Source of the DNA: Polytrichum commune
Lineage: Eukaryota > Streptophyta > Polytrichopsida > Polytrichales > Polytrichaceae
Direction of reading: 5' to 3'
Length of the DNA stretch: 64,000 nucleotides
NCBI GenBank assembly: GCA_950295325.1
Contig: OX485806.1
Coordinates: forward strand, 2,916,001-2,980,000
The translations under genes and the position numbers were made by a program. Positions 1 through 10,118 of this stretch are shown here, piece by piece. How positions within the stretch are numbered: the stretch's first letter is position 1; each line of letters opens with the position of its first letter. The notes under the pieces are model-generated. The model saw nothing but the letters and a program-made list of their open reading frames with translations. It did not search any database and was not told the DNA's origin.

Positions 1-1374
1 TTTGGGAAAGTAAGGGGAGAAAGTTATGGCGGCGGAAAGCGAAGGAGGCTAAGTTTGGGTTGAAGCATCCCAAGTTTGGTAAAGTGTGGTAGGTAGAAAG
101 CCAAGGCTAGTTAAATGTTCGAATTAGGATCCTTGTTGATCATTTGAGGGAGGAAGGCTTAGAAGATAGGATTGGCGCCTACTAAGTAGGAGGAAATCTC
201 AAGGGCTTATCGTGAGCCTTGAGGGTGCTCACCCCCTCAAGCTTACTATATAATCCCTCATTCTTCCCTCACTCATCCTCTCTTTCCTTTGTGCTCCAAG
301 GCACCCCACGAGTTATAAGTGTGGGTGTGGAAAGCCATATTGGAGCACATGTGTGTGCTTAGTTTTTAGTTTGAGAGCCAAGGCTTGTTAGCCTTGAAGA
401 GGGCTTGACCTCTTGGTAGAATTAGTGTTGACGTGAAGGATTTTAAAGTTAATTCATGATTCCAATTTGTGGTACTTAAAGTTCATGTTTTGAATACACG
501 TGGTTGCAAGTTCCATGTTTAAGAGTTGAGCACTTGATGTTGTGATGAGTGCAAAAATATACTTGTGTGGATTAGTTAGTCTTAGTGAAGTTAGGAAATT
601 CTCTCTCCCCCTCTCCTCTCTAGGATTTTAGGATTTTAGGATTAGAGAAGAATTGTGTGATTAGAAAGGGGTTGTTAGTAGAATTAGGGAAATTAGATAG
701 GAAGATTAGTTAAGGGCTTGAATAATTAGTGAGGTAGTTGGGGATTACAACTACAAAGTTGTGGGTTCATGAAGGAGCTGGGTTTATGAAGGAGCTGGGT
801 TTGTTTAGTTAGAAGCTAAGGAGCTGGGTTCATGAAGGAGCTGGGTTTATGAAGGAGCTGGGTTTGTTTAGTTAGAAAGTAAAGAGCTGGGTTTATGAAG
901 GAGCTGGGTTTGTTTAGTTAGAAGCTAAGGAGCTGGGTTCATGAAGGAGCTGGGTTTATGAAGGAGCTGGGTTTGTTTAGTTAGAAGCTAAGGAGCTGGG
1001 TTCATGAAGGAGCTGGGTTTATGAAGGAGCTGGGTTTGTTTAGTTAGAAGCTAAGGAGCTGGGTTCATGAAGGAGCTGGGTTTATGAAGGAGCTGGGTTT
1101 GTTTAGTTAGAAGCTAAGAAGCTGGGTTTATGAAGGAGCTAGTTAAATCCAAGACCACTTGAAGGGTGAACCTTGCACTATGGACTCATCCAAGTCCAAA
1201 TCCAATACCGCGGAGGAATGTGAGCCCAAACCCACTACTCGGACTACGGACGCTTAAGGGTGGGGGGTTTGGCCTCACAACTAGCTAGCACATTTTTTCC
1301 ACTTTGCTATCTTCTAGCACTACTTAGTTTCATTTTGACCTTCCTTCTTCTAGGCTAAATGCTAAATGAACTAA
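1..1374 (+). other. Leader region of the OTA Ty3/Gypsy element (5' end outside window)
   Basis: No protein-coding frame is visible. The last ~190 bases (about 1,290-1,480, running into the start of the pol frame) are nearly identical to the reverse complement of 36,812-37,000, which identifies this stretch as a recurring untranslated leader. A TATA-like ATATAAT lies near 245. No 5' LTR end or primer-binding site was recognised, and the bases do not resemble the LTR at 10,122-12,600, so the 5' LTR probably lies left of the window. Confidence 0.55.
772..1140 (+). repeat. Tandem repeat, ~63-bp unit built from 17-bp subunits
   Basis: The subunit AAGGAGCTGGGTTTATG (or ...TTCATG) occurs twice and is followed by a longer unit ending in TTTGTTTAGTTAGAAGCT. 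The resulting ~63-bp higher-order unit is repeated about five times with few changes. Such arrays are common in leaders of large OTA elements. Confidence 0.9.
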
Positions 1375-1590
1375 TTTTTCCTAAATTCCCTATCAATTCT
1401 AACTTTTAATGCTAACATTCTAACTAAAAGTGATCCCGCAGAGTGGTGGACCACTCAAAGGGTTCACATCACCCCTGGAAGTTCACAACAAGGAAGTATT
1501 CCGACCCAGACGTTACCACCTACAAAGGTAGTACAGCCTGTACCGGTGCCTACCCAAAATCTTCAACCACAACCGGTAGCAGTTCCTCAT

Positions 1591-4500
1591 ATGAATCGAA
1601 CTACTAAATTACCTACCACTGTGACACGGATCAATCATCCACCGATTAGGATACCTAGTTACAGTGTGTTGAATTCCGGAAGTGCTCATCGGAAATCCTC
1701 GTCTCAACGGACACGAGTGATGGAATTAGCTAGCGGGCTTCAACACTATGACATTATAAATGATTTGGATAATATAAAACCCCAAATTACTATGAGGCAA
1801 TTGCTAGCTATAGCACCCCATTGTAGGAGTAAGTTAAGTTCGTCTATGATCAGAAAGAAACCAAAGACGGTGGATATACATGACGTCACACTAAGTAAGG
1901 ATCCCGGAGCTCCTGCGGTGGATGTCATTATTGATGGGGTATTAATACCCGGGTTCCAGGTTGATACAGGGTCAAGTGTTAACCTAATGAGTGTGGAAAC
2001 CTTAAATGAATTGGGAATAACTAAAATGATCCCCACACCCATTATATTAAAAATGGCGGACCACACCCGTGCTAAACCATTGGGAGAACTTCCCCAAGTG
2101 TCAGTAATAGTGGCCGGGAAAGAATATAAGATTGACTTCATTGTTTTCCGAACCTCGGATGCCATGCAACCAATACCTGGCATTCTAGGACGTCCATGGT
2201 TAATTCTTGCCCAAGCCAAAGAAGATTGGGGCAAAGGAACCTTAACCTTAGGACGTGGTTCGGAGAAAATGATTTTACCTCTATTTCCTACCAAATACCA
2301 AGGGGAAACCCAAGACGATGGTACGGAATTTTCATCGGATGGATCCGATTCGGAAACTGACTACGCACTTAACGAACCCATACATAATGTTAAGAGTCAT
2401 TCCGGTCCAATTTCATTAGGCATGGGAGAATATTATTTTCCATTGGAGGATGGAGATTCGGATGATGCCATCCTCCAGTGGCAAAAATCTGTGTGTAATA
2501 TTGTCACTACTATAGCTCCCAAAACAGACCATCCACCCCAACCTTTGGGTAGAAAACAATCCACGGTTCCTAAGAAACCCGAACCACTACCACCTGCTTC
2601 TGAAGAGGATTGGGAAGATGCTATGTTTTCATCTTCCACTCCAATCAAAAGCTATGTTTCTAAGGACGTGTGTAAGGAAATGAATTTGGGCACGGAAGAA
2701 GTCCCTAAAATAATTAAAGTTTATGAGAAAATTTCTCATACCGAATGGAAATATTGGTATAATTTCTTTAAAAGAAATATACACGTATTTGCATGGACCT
2801 ATAAAGACCTACGAGGTGTTCCACCGGAGGTATGTGAACACAAAATTGTGTTAGAAGAAGGTGTGGCCCCCGTAAGACAAAGACAATATCGAATGAATCC
2901 TAAATATTCCCTCTTAGTTAAAGAAGAAATTGACAAATTATTAGAAGCAGGGTTCATTTACAAAGTCCCTTATAGTGAGTGGGTTTCACCCATCGTTGTT
3001 GTACCCAAGAAAAATGGGAAATTAAGAATTTGTCAAGACTTCCGTAGATTGAATAGTGTCACTCGGAAGGATTATTTTCCACTCCCTTTCACTGACACTA
3101 TGTTAGATGCGGTATCGGGCCACAAAACATATTCTTTTATGGATGGGTTCTCGGTTTACAATCAAATCCAAATTTATGAACCCCATCGATGGTACACAAC
3201 ATTTACTACGGATTGGGGGACCTTTGCATATATGGTTATGCCATTTGGTTTATGCAATGCTCCCGCGACCTTTCAACGTGTTATGACCGAAGCATTTCAA
3301 GAATATTTACGTAAATTTATGGAAATATTCTTGGACGACTTCGCGGTGTTCGGAACTATGGAACAACATGCCGATTACCTCCAAAAATGTTTTGATAAAT
3401 GCATGGAGTTCGGTATTTCCATAAATGCGGCCAAATCCGCATTTTTAGTTCCCTTCGGAAAATTGGTGGGACATATTGTATCGGAGAGGGGGATAGCTAC
3501 GGATCCCGATAAGGTAACTATTATAGCGTCATTACCCATTCCTACCACAGTTTCTGAAGTTAAAGGATTTCTTGGTCATACAGGTTATTACCGTCGTTTC
3601 ATTCATGGGTATGCTACCGTAGCTATGCCCTTAACTGAATTACTAAGGAAAACTGAAACACCACCCGTATGGACCTCAGCGTGTACTCATGCTTTTAACG
3701 TCCTTAAACGGAAGCTTGTGATAGCTCCTATTTTAATACCACCAAATTGGGATAAAGATTTTCATATCTATGTGGATGCCTCAAATGTGGCCTTAGGCTC
3801 TGTTCTTAGCCAAAAAGATGAGAAAGGACGTGACCATCCAATATATTATGCAAGTAGACAACTAGTCCAAGCCGAAAAGAATTATTCGGTAACGGAACGC
3901 GAGGCCTTAGGCATGATATTTTCGGTGCAAAAATTTCGCCATTACCTATTAGGGAATAAAGTGGTTTTTCACGTTGATCATGATGCTTTAAAATACATGG
4001 TGAATAAACCACAATTGAGCGGTCGTATTGCTCGATGGGTCTTACTTTTACAAGAATTTGACTTCACGGTTGAAGTACGTCCTGGTAAAAGCCATGCCAA
4101 TGCCGACCATTTGTCTCGCTTAAACGAAGAAGTAGGCGAGGAACCCATTGACGATTCATTCCCCGATGCTCAATTGTTCTTTGTGGATGTTATACCTCCG
4201 GAATATGCTGAAATAATTAATTATCTACAAACTAATACTTTTCCGGAAGGCTATACCGAAAAGCAAAAGAAACGCTTAGCATATAAAGCGGGACCTTATA
4301 CTATTATTGCTAACACTTTATATAAACAAGGTAAAGATGGCGTTCTTCGTAGATGTGTAACGAGTTCAGAGATCCCACACATCTTAAAAGAATGTCATGA
4401 TAATCCCGCCGGTGGCCATTTTGCGGGTGATGTTACCGCTCGTAAAATACTCCAATCAGGTTATTGGTGGCCTACGCTATTTGCGGATTGTGGTACTTAC

Positions 4501-5454
4501 ACGAGGCAATGCGACATGTGTCAACGTATCGGTAAGCCCACTTCTTCTTCCGCAATGCCTTTAACCCCAATTTTAGCGTTAGCCCCTTTTGAAAAATGGG
4601 GTATAGATTTTGTTGGTCCTATAAACCCACCAAGTCGTCATGGTCGTCATCGCTATATTTTAGTAGCTACGGATTACACCACAAAATGGGCGGAGGCCGA
4701 AGCCACTAAAACTAATGACAAAGTAGTTGTTGCCAAGTTTTTACGTGAAAATATTATGGCACGGTTTGGATGTCCTAAAGAACTTGTGAGTGATAGAGGT
4801 ACACATTTTGTCAATGATGTTATTGAGGAGTTAACAACAAAATACAAAATTAAACATCGATTGACTACCCCTTATCATCCACGAGCCAATGGTCAGACCG
4901 AGAAGACCAATGGAATCCTTTGTAAAATAATTACAAAAACAGTGCAAGGATCTATGACTGATTGGGATACTAAATTGATTGACGCATTATGGGCATATCG
5001 GACTGCATATAAAGTCACAACTAAATTCACTCCCTTCCAATTAGTATACGGGCAAGAGGCAATCTTACCTATTGAATTGGAGTTACCATCATTAAGAATC
5101 GCCGTAAATGAGCGTCTTGGTGACGCGGAATCATTAGAAGCTCGTATTAATATGCTTGAGAAATTAGATGAAACTCGGAGTCAAGCATATTTAAATACGG
5201 CCGCCATACAAAAATGGCGCAAGTCCTATTATGATAGCAAAATGAAAGATAAAAAGATTGGACCCACGGATTTAGTATTACTTTATGATAGCCGATTTCA
5301 GAAATTCCCGGGAAAATTTCGATTACATTGGTTAGGCCCTTATAAAGTACGGGTAATGCATACCAATGGTTCTTTTGAATTAGAAGATTTTGCAGGAAAT
5401 GTTCTACCCACCCGACTTAATGGAAATCGTTTGAAAGTATATCGAAGTAACTGA
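1591..5454 (+). CDS. pol: Ty3/Gypsy (OTA branch) Pol polyprotein, intact, no Gag
   Basis: Polyprotein with aspartic protease, reverse transcriptase, RNase H and integrase, for element replication and insertion. Numbering from the GTG at 1,546: protease DTGSS at ~140, RT with LRICQDFRRLN and the active-site FLDDFAVF at ~595-602, RNase H IYVDAS at ~741, integrase zinc finger (H..H..C..C) at ~950-990, then D (GIDFVGP), D (VSDRGTHF) and E (ANGQTEKTNG). There is no chromodomain. The FLDDF..F and 'GYYRRFIHGYA' signatures fit the OTA lineages, not chromoviruses. The frame is open from 1,375, but the first in-frame ATG is at 1,591. No gag ORF or CCHC knuckle precedes it, so Gag may be elsewhere or supplied in trans. 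The absence of any stop over ~1,300 codons suggests recent activity or constraint. Confidence 0.93.
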   Translation: MNRTTKLPTTVTRINHPPIRIPSYSVLNSGSAHRKSSSQRTRVMELASGLQHYDIINDLDNIKPQITMRQLLAIAPHCRSKLSSSMIRKKPKTVDIHDVTLSKDPGAPAVDVIIDGVLIPGFQVDTGSSVNLMSVETLNELGITKMIPTPIILKMADHTRAKPLGELPQVSVIVAGKEYKIDFIVFRTSDAMQPIPGILGRPWLILAQAKEDWGKGTLTLGRGSEKMILPLFPTKYQGETQDDGTEFSSDGSDSETDYALNEPIHNVKSHSGPISLGMGEYYFPLEDGDSDDAILQWQKSVCNIVTTIAPKTDHPPQPLGRKQSTVPKKPEPLPPASEEDWEDAMFSSSTPIKSYVSKDVCKEMNLGTEEVPKIIKVYEKISHTEWKYWYNFFKRNIHVFAWTYKDLRGVPPEVCEHKIVLEEGVAPVRQRQYRMNPKYSLLVKEEIDKLLEAGFIYKVPYSEWVSPIVVVPKKNGKLRICQDFRRLNSVTRKDYFPLPFTDTMLDAVSGHKTYSFMDGFSVYNQIQIYEPHRWYTTFTTDWGTFAYMVMPFGLCNAPATFQRVMTEAFQEYLRKFMEIFLDDFAVFGTMEQHADYLQKCFDKCMEFGISINAAKSAFLVPFGKLVGHIVSERGIATDPDKVTIIASLPIPTTVSEVKGFLGHTGYYRRFIHGYATVAMPLTELLRKTETPPVWTSACTHAFNVLKRKLVIAPILIPPNWDKDFHIYVDASNVALGSVLSQKDEKGRDHPIYYASRQLVQAEKNYSVTEREALGMIFSVQKFRHYLLGNKVVFHVDHDALKYMVNKPQLSGRIARWVLLLQEFDFTVEVRPGKSHANADHLSRLNEEVGEEPIDDSFPDAQLFFVDVIPPEYAEIINYLQTNTFPEGYTEKQKKRLAYKAGPYTIIANTLYKQGKDGVLRRCVTSSEIPHILKECHDNPAGGHFAGDVTARKILQSGYWWPTLFADCGTYTRQCDMCQRIGKPTSSSAMPLTPILALAPFEKWGIDFVGPINPPSRHGRHRYILVATDYTTKWAEAEATKTNDKVVVAKFLRENIMARFGCPKELVSDRGTHFVNDVIEELTTKYKIKHRLTTPYHPRANGQTEKTNGILCKIITKTVQGSMTDWDTKLIDALWAYRTAYKVTTKFTPFQLVYGQEAILPIELELPSLRIAVNERLGDAESLEARINMLEKLDETRSQAYLNTAAIQKWRKSYYDSKMKDKKIGPTDLVLLYDSRFQKFPGKFRLHWLGPYKVRVMHTNGSFELEDFAGNVLPTRLNGNRLKVYRSN

Positions 5455-5470
5455 GGACAGTTACTAAGTT

Positions 5471-5485
5471 AAAGAAGGGGGGAGG
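5471..5485 (+). promoter_or_regulatory. Internal polypurine tract after pol
   Basis: AAAGAAGGGGGGAGG starts 16 bases after the pol stop. No LTR-like sequence follows it. A second tract follows ORF2 at 10,108, so this one is probably an internal plus-strand priming site, as in several OTA elements, and not the 3' LTR border. Confidence 0.6.
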
Positions 5486-7499
5486 TTATAATAAGCTACT
5501 TAATATATTGAAAATTATAAGAATAATAAAAAGTAATATTAAACCTGTGTATTAATAAAATTTTCAAATTTTTTTCACAATCACATTAACTCTTTTAAGA
5601 AACTGAAATCAGGCTTATGAAAAGTACCTAGTTTCATAATAAGGAAGAATCCTGGACCATAGTCTAATGGAGCTGAAAAGAAGTCTCTTGGGAGAGTAAT
5701 CATGAATAGTTAGGGATGGAACAATCCCCGTGTGAAAAGAGTCGCTTCAAACCAGGAGTGACGGTTGGGTAATGAGCCGTCAGAGTGTCACTCGACAGTG
5801 GCCGAAGCGAAGTGCCTCCACTCTTCCAGACTATAGTCTCTTCGGCGCCAGGTACTTCGAAGCGTTTTGGCCTAAGATCTCAAGTGCACCTATTGTGGGA
5901 GCAGTTAGGGCTGAGAAAGAGAGAGGAAGGTGATTGCGGAAAAGAGACTGTAGCTAAGTGAGTGTGAGAGAGAGAGACTTGGAACAGAAGCGGAGTGCGG
6001 AGCGCGGAAGAGATTCTAACAGCAAGGAATTGTCGGAAGAGGAGACGAATTGTGGGGCAAGGAGTGAAGAGGGAGCTGAAGAGACAACCCTTACTTGTTC
6101 AGGTGAAACTCTTCTCAGGTGCATTGCATTGCTCAAATAAGAATGTTAGTTGTTTGTAATTAACACATCGAGTTGAAAGAATTTCATCACTTTCCAATGC
6201 AAGCTGCCGAGCAATTCCATACTTCAAATCAAGCTTTAGTTCCAGTTTCAAGTTTTTTTGCAACTGTGTGATAAATCTGTCCACATTATTGATCATGTAA
6301 CTTAAAGAGTTGAAGGTTGGTTGTTCACATTCTATGGACGCCATAAGGTTGCAAGAATCTCTCTTAACATAGATGAACCCTAATGAACCTAATGGGTGAA
6401 CTGAAATGTGTAACAGATTGTAACTCTGAGAAGAAGTAGGATAGAATTGCCAGAGAGAAAAGAGGAATATTTCCGAGAGATTGAGGAAAATGGAGAGACG
6501 TTCGAGAGATCAGTAAAGAGACCAGAATAGTGATCCAACTCTCAAAGGAGTGAATACAAGAAACAGAATGAGAAATAGATAGTTTCATATTGTGAAAGAA
6601 AGAGGGTGGAGTGAGATCAGTGTGGCAATAAATTTCTGTCCTGAGAGATAAAAATGTTGCCGCTTGAACAAAGAAAGATCCAGTACCACATTCTTTACTC
6701 TTCACAGAAGAAAGTGTAGGTAGAATCAACCTCAAAAGAGAGATAGGAAAGAAAATTCCAAGTATGAATTTTTGAGTGTAGCAAGGACATTCTGAGAAGA
6801 GACTACCAAATGAAAGAAGAGAAAGAAAAGAAGCCAGAATCAGAAGAGAATGTGGAAACATGCTCAAGTCAAGAAGAAGAAAGATTCAGAGGAGTGGTAG
6901 TTAATAATTATCAGTAGGGTAGGGAACTTTGTTACACAATGTCACAAATAGTAAGCTCTTTGATGATCTCGGATGTGATTCCTTATCTTGCTTATCTCTT
7001 TATGCAAAATGCTCTTAGATATCTCTTCTGGTAGAGGGATCCTGATAGGTATACAAAATTCTTTTAGCACACTGAACCTTGTCTTCCTCTAAAGAGCTTA
7101 GTCTTTCTTGGAAAGGTCAGAGTCTAAGGATTCAAATTGATTGAGAAAGAAACTGGCAGTAAGGATAGGTCCTCTGTGATTGTCTTTTTATACAGAGTCT
7201 TGGCTGTCTTAGGGAACTCGTCCTTGTTCAAACATCTGTGCACCCTGTAGCTGATACGTCCAAAAGAGACAGAAATGTGTTAGCTTTGATTTCAGATCTT
7301 TTCGAATGAGTCACCCAGAAAGAAGGTTTAGCTCAAGGGACTATAGTCTTGACAGAGTGCTCAATTGTCGAATGAAGGAGTCCCAAAAGGTTCCTTGCTG
7401 AGTAAACTGACCAGGTTCAAGTGTAGTTACTGCAGGGTTCTCAACGGACTGCACACAAATTAGGACAGTGTACTGCCAAGAGTCACTTAGGAGTCAGAA
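5486..7499 (+). other. Pol-ORF2 spacer / ORF2 leader
   Basis: No credible coding frame; the short frames overlap on both strands. From ~5,653 it matches the minus-strand sequence below 54,880 (shared blocks such as GGACCATAGTCT, GAGTAATCATGAAT and GGAGTGACG), so the same leader precedes both ORF2 copies. A run of CAG/TAG sites just before 7,500 could serve as a splice acceptor for a subgenomic ORF2 mRNA; this is inferred only. Confidence 0.5.
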
Positions 7500-10109
7500 A
7501 TGGCCCCAATCCCTACAGTTTTGGCAGTGGTCCTCCCTGAAATTCCTCGGAAACTGCAACAAGCCATGGCGAAGAATCAGAGCCAATTGGAGCAGGCAGG
7601 GCTCTGGGAATTTTTACTATGGATACGGGACGTGGAAAAAGAAGTCAACATTGCGAAGGTCACCCAATTCGTCAATACCTACCAGCTGAAGACGAAGTTT
7701 GCACAGGTGGCAGGAGCAACAATGAACTTTTCCACTTTATCAATATCTCAGACCTTGGCTTTACCTGATCATGGGGTGAGTATGGAAGCTTTGCCAGATC
7801 TGAAGAAGGCGGAAGCAGAGGAGATTTTTGATTATAAGTTCAAATGGGGGAAAGACAACAAGTGGAATTTTGAAGCAGCTCGAAGCCATTGGAAGGAATG
7901 GTTCGATTTTGTGAACACATACTTGCTGTTCAGACCGGAAGAACATAAGATGGAGCAGAAGTACATTGTAGCAGCCATCCGAACTTGGGAAGGAAAGGAA
8001 GTAAGGTGGGCTAAAGTGGTGCAGAACCGAATAAATGAGGAGATCCAAACTCGAAAGGCCCAATCACCAACGAATATTTGCTTGATGTCGGCCTTTTTCA
8101 TTTCCTGTCTGTGTGAAGGGAATAGGATTGATGTGACCCCTCCGCGGAACGCTTTACCTACACCACCGAAGTCCCCTGATTCACCAAATGTAGCAGAATT
8201 GGAGGTGCAATTAGGACATACCAGAGTTAGACTGCGAGAGTTAGAGATTCAGTTGTCCGAGAAGAAGGACAAATTGGTCGAGGTTCAGGAGAAAAGTGCG
8301 GGGTACTTGCAGCAAATTAATCAATTGTTGCAAGACAAGTTTAATGACCATCGTCGCTTCGAGGAGTTACAGGCTCAGAACACGGAGTTGAAGAGGCAGC
8401 TTGAAGAGCTCCAGCAGAAAAAAGGAAAGGGCGTGGAGATTTCACGAGGGAAGGAGCCTGTGCGGCCCATGATGGTGGATAGATCCAGTAACACCGAAGA
8501 GCTGATGGTCCCACAAATGGCACTGGTACCCGTGAAACAAGAGCAGTCTGCACCTATCTCCATCAAGCTACCTTTGGAGATTTGTACAAGGCTGTGGGAT
8601 GTGGAGAAGAAGGTTATTCCTAATTTTAACCTTCATCAGTTTTATATGTTTCAAGGTGACTTGTTTTTGACTATGGTCGGATTGGAATTAGAGGCGTGTC
8701 TTACCCCGGAGCAATTTGAGGAGTTGTGGGATTTTTCTGTGAAGTGCACAGCTGAGAATTTGTTCACAGAAATATTAGCTAGGAAGCACCTGAAATTGTT
8801 AGATCCCTTTCAGGCTTATGTAGTGATAGGGGATGTGGGAGCTCGAATTTACCTGTACTATGCAGATTGTGAGGAGCAGCTACACGTTAGACGCACTGTA
8901 GGTCGCCGAGTGGAAGAGAGAGTGGTAGATTGGACAGATTATGGGACCCAAATGTCACAGCAGTTCTATGGTCAGAATCGTGAGACTCGGGCGAAGTGGA
9001 AGAGGAATATGGAGGAGTTGTTACCCATAATGAAGCATGACGAGTTCTTAGCCAGAGTCGTGAGTTGTAACCTCAAGAGGACCTATAGGATGGTAGAAAA
9101 TGAGGACTTTACAGGGTCACACTACCTTTACAATAGGGATAGGTCTTTAGAAAGGATCGAGAGGTACATTCAGGCTGTGGAAACAAGGAAGCCTCCAGTG
9201 TTTACAATGAAGGGACAGGTCCAGTTTTTGGTGGCCCCACCCGGGTATGTATCGACATTTTCCAAGATTATAGTCATCCCGGAAGGAGGCAATGTGGCGG
9301 ATCAGAGATACTTGGGGCGGTACGAGGAATTGTTTGACAATGCGCAAGAGCAGCCTGTTCCAACTTGGGCAGCGATAGCTTGGATCTTGCAAGACTATGG
9401 TCTCTCCCGAGTGGAACAGATGGCTGCAGATTTGGTATACAAACAGATTAGTGGGCCATGGTCTTTCGAACCCCCACCAACAGTGCATTTGCATCCTCAA
9501 TTTTGTCCGTGTGCTCGACGTCACAAGTGGGCACCTGATTCGACCATAGCGTCGGTGGAGTACAATTGGCCTCAAATTCAAGGTGCACCCGGTTTTAACA
9601 CGCCAGCTCAATGCCGAGAGGCGTACCAGAGATTTTTTGATGAGCACAAGACGCACAAGGATCCAGTGTGTTTCAGAGCGGCAATTTTTTGTGCAGCATT
9701 GGCCGATTGGTGTCCCCGATGGAATTTCGCAATCAACGTGAACGTGCATAATGAGTCGAAGCAGGAGTTTTTGATGCTTCTAAAATTACAATACAGGCCA
9801 TCCCGATGGATCCGAGTTGTGGAGGCTATGGCGTTGACCCATTTCATCGAAGGAGTTCATGTCTCCTTGATTAATGAGTTTCCTTTCACCCGAGCTGGAC
9901 CTTTTGAGCGTTTCCTCAAGTGGCAGAGACAGAATAATCCTCAGGCTGTGGAGCGAGACGAGGATCTTCAACGAGCCATCATGCGGCTGGAAGCTAAGGA
10001 GAGCAGACAAAGAGGCTCGGGTAGTCAAGATTATATGGACGTTGATGAAGGCGAAGAGACTGAAGGCTCGATGAAGAGACTTAGAGTTGGCAGGGACGCC
10101 AACAGATAA
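7500..10109 (+). CDS. ORF2 of OTA element, unknown function (869 aa)
   Basis: Not recognised as a named family. The ATG at 7,500 opens an uninterrupted frame. N-terminal ~200 residues are mixed helical with conserved W/F (LWIRDVEKEV, FDYKFKWGKDNKW, HWKEWFDFVN). A strong coiled coil follows at ~230-313. The C-terminal half is conserved and rich in aromatic residues and Cys/His (PQFCPCARRHKWAPDS, DPVCFRAAIFCAALADW). There is an acidic then basic tail. No signal peptide, membrane helix, CCHC knuckle or polymerase motif is visible. A second, broken copy lies at 50,206-52,828; in the block compared by eye most base changes are silent, which argues for purifying selection. It sits between pol and the 3' LTR, the position of the extra (env-like) ORF of Athila elements, but without membrane segments. 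A displaced Gag-like coiled-coil protein is the main alternative. Confidence 0.8.
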   Translation: MAPIPTVLAVVLPEIPRKLQQAMAKNQSQLEQAGLWEFLLWIRDVEKEVNIAKVTQFVNTYQLKTKFAQVAGATMNFSTLSISQTLALPDHGVSMEALPDLKKAEAEEIFDYKFKWGKDNKWNFEAARSHWKEWFDFVNTYLLFRPEEHKMEQKYIVAAIRTWEGKEVRWAKVVQNRINEEIQTRKAQSPTNICLMSAFFISCLCEGNRIDVTPPRNALPTPPKSPDSPNVAELEVQLGHTRVRLRELEIQLSEKKDKLVEVQEKSAGYLQQINQLLQDKFNDHRRFEELQAQNTELKRQLEELQQKKGKGVEISRGKEPVRPMMVDRSSNTEELMVPQMALVPVKQEQSAPISIKLPLEICTRLWDVEKKVIPNFNLHQFYMFQGDLFLTMVGLELEACLTPEQFEELWDFSVKCTAENLFTEILARKHLKLLDPFQAYVVIGDVGARIYLYYADCEEQLHVRRTVGRRVEERVVDWTDYGTQMSQQFYGQNRETRAKWKRNMEELLPIMKHDEFLARVVSCNLKRTYRMVENEDFTGSHYLYNRDRSLERIERYIQAVETRKPPVFTMKGQVQFLVAPPGYVSTFSKIIVIPEGGNVADQRYLGRYEELFDNAQEQPVPTWAAIAWILQDYGLSRVEQMAADLVYKQISGPWSFEPPPTVHLHPQFCPCARRHKWAPDSTIASVEYNWPQIQGAPGFNTPAQCREAYQRFFDEHKTHKDPVCFRAAIFCAALADWCPRWNFAINVNVHNESKQEFLMLLKLQYRPSRWIRVVEAMALTHFIEGVHVSLINEFPFTRAGPFERFLKWQRQNNPQAVERDEDLQRAIMRLEAKESRQRGSGSQDYMDVDEGEETEGSMKRLRVGRDANR

Positions 10110-10118
10110 AGGAGGGGG
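10108..10118 (+). promoter_or_regulatory. 3' polypurine tract
   Basis: AAAGGAGGGGG overlaps the ORF2 stop codon. The other ORF2 copy is followed in the same way by AAAAGAGGGGA (50,197-50,207, minus). Each tract is followed within a few bases by TG, the expected LTR start (10,122 and 50,196). Confidence 0.75.

Noticed and set aside
772-1140. Regular short repeats as a possible CRISPR array
   Set aside because: Units are contiguous tandem repeats without unique spacers, in a eukaryotic retroelement.
1746-2294. 182-codon minus-strand frame
   Set aside because: Lies wholly inside the intact Pol frame; an antisense shadow without motifs.
5958-6867. Short frames on both strands of the ORF2 leader
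   Set aside because: Purine-rich leader gives open frames in both directions; no conservation with the matching leader at 52,829-54,880.
9147-9749. 200-codon minus-strand frame
   Set aside because: Shadow of ORF2 on the other strand; no independent support.
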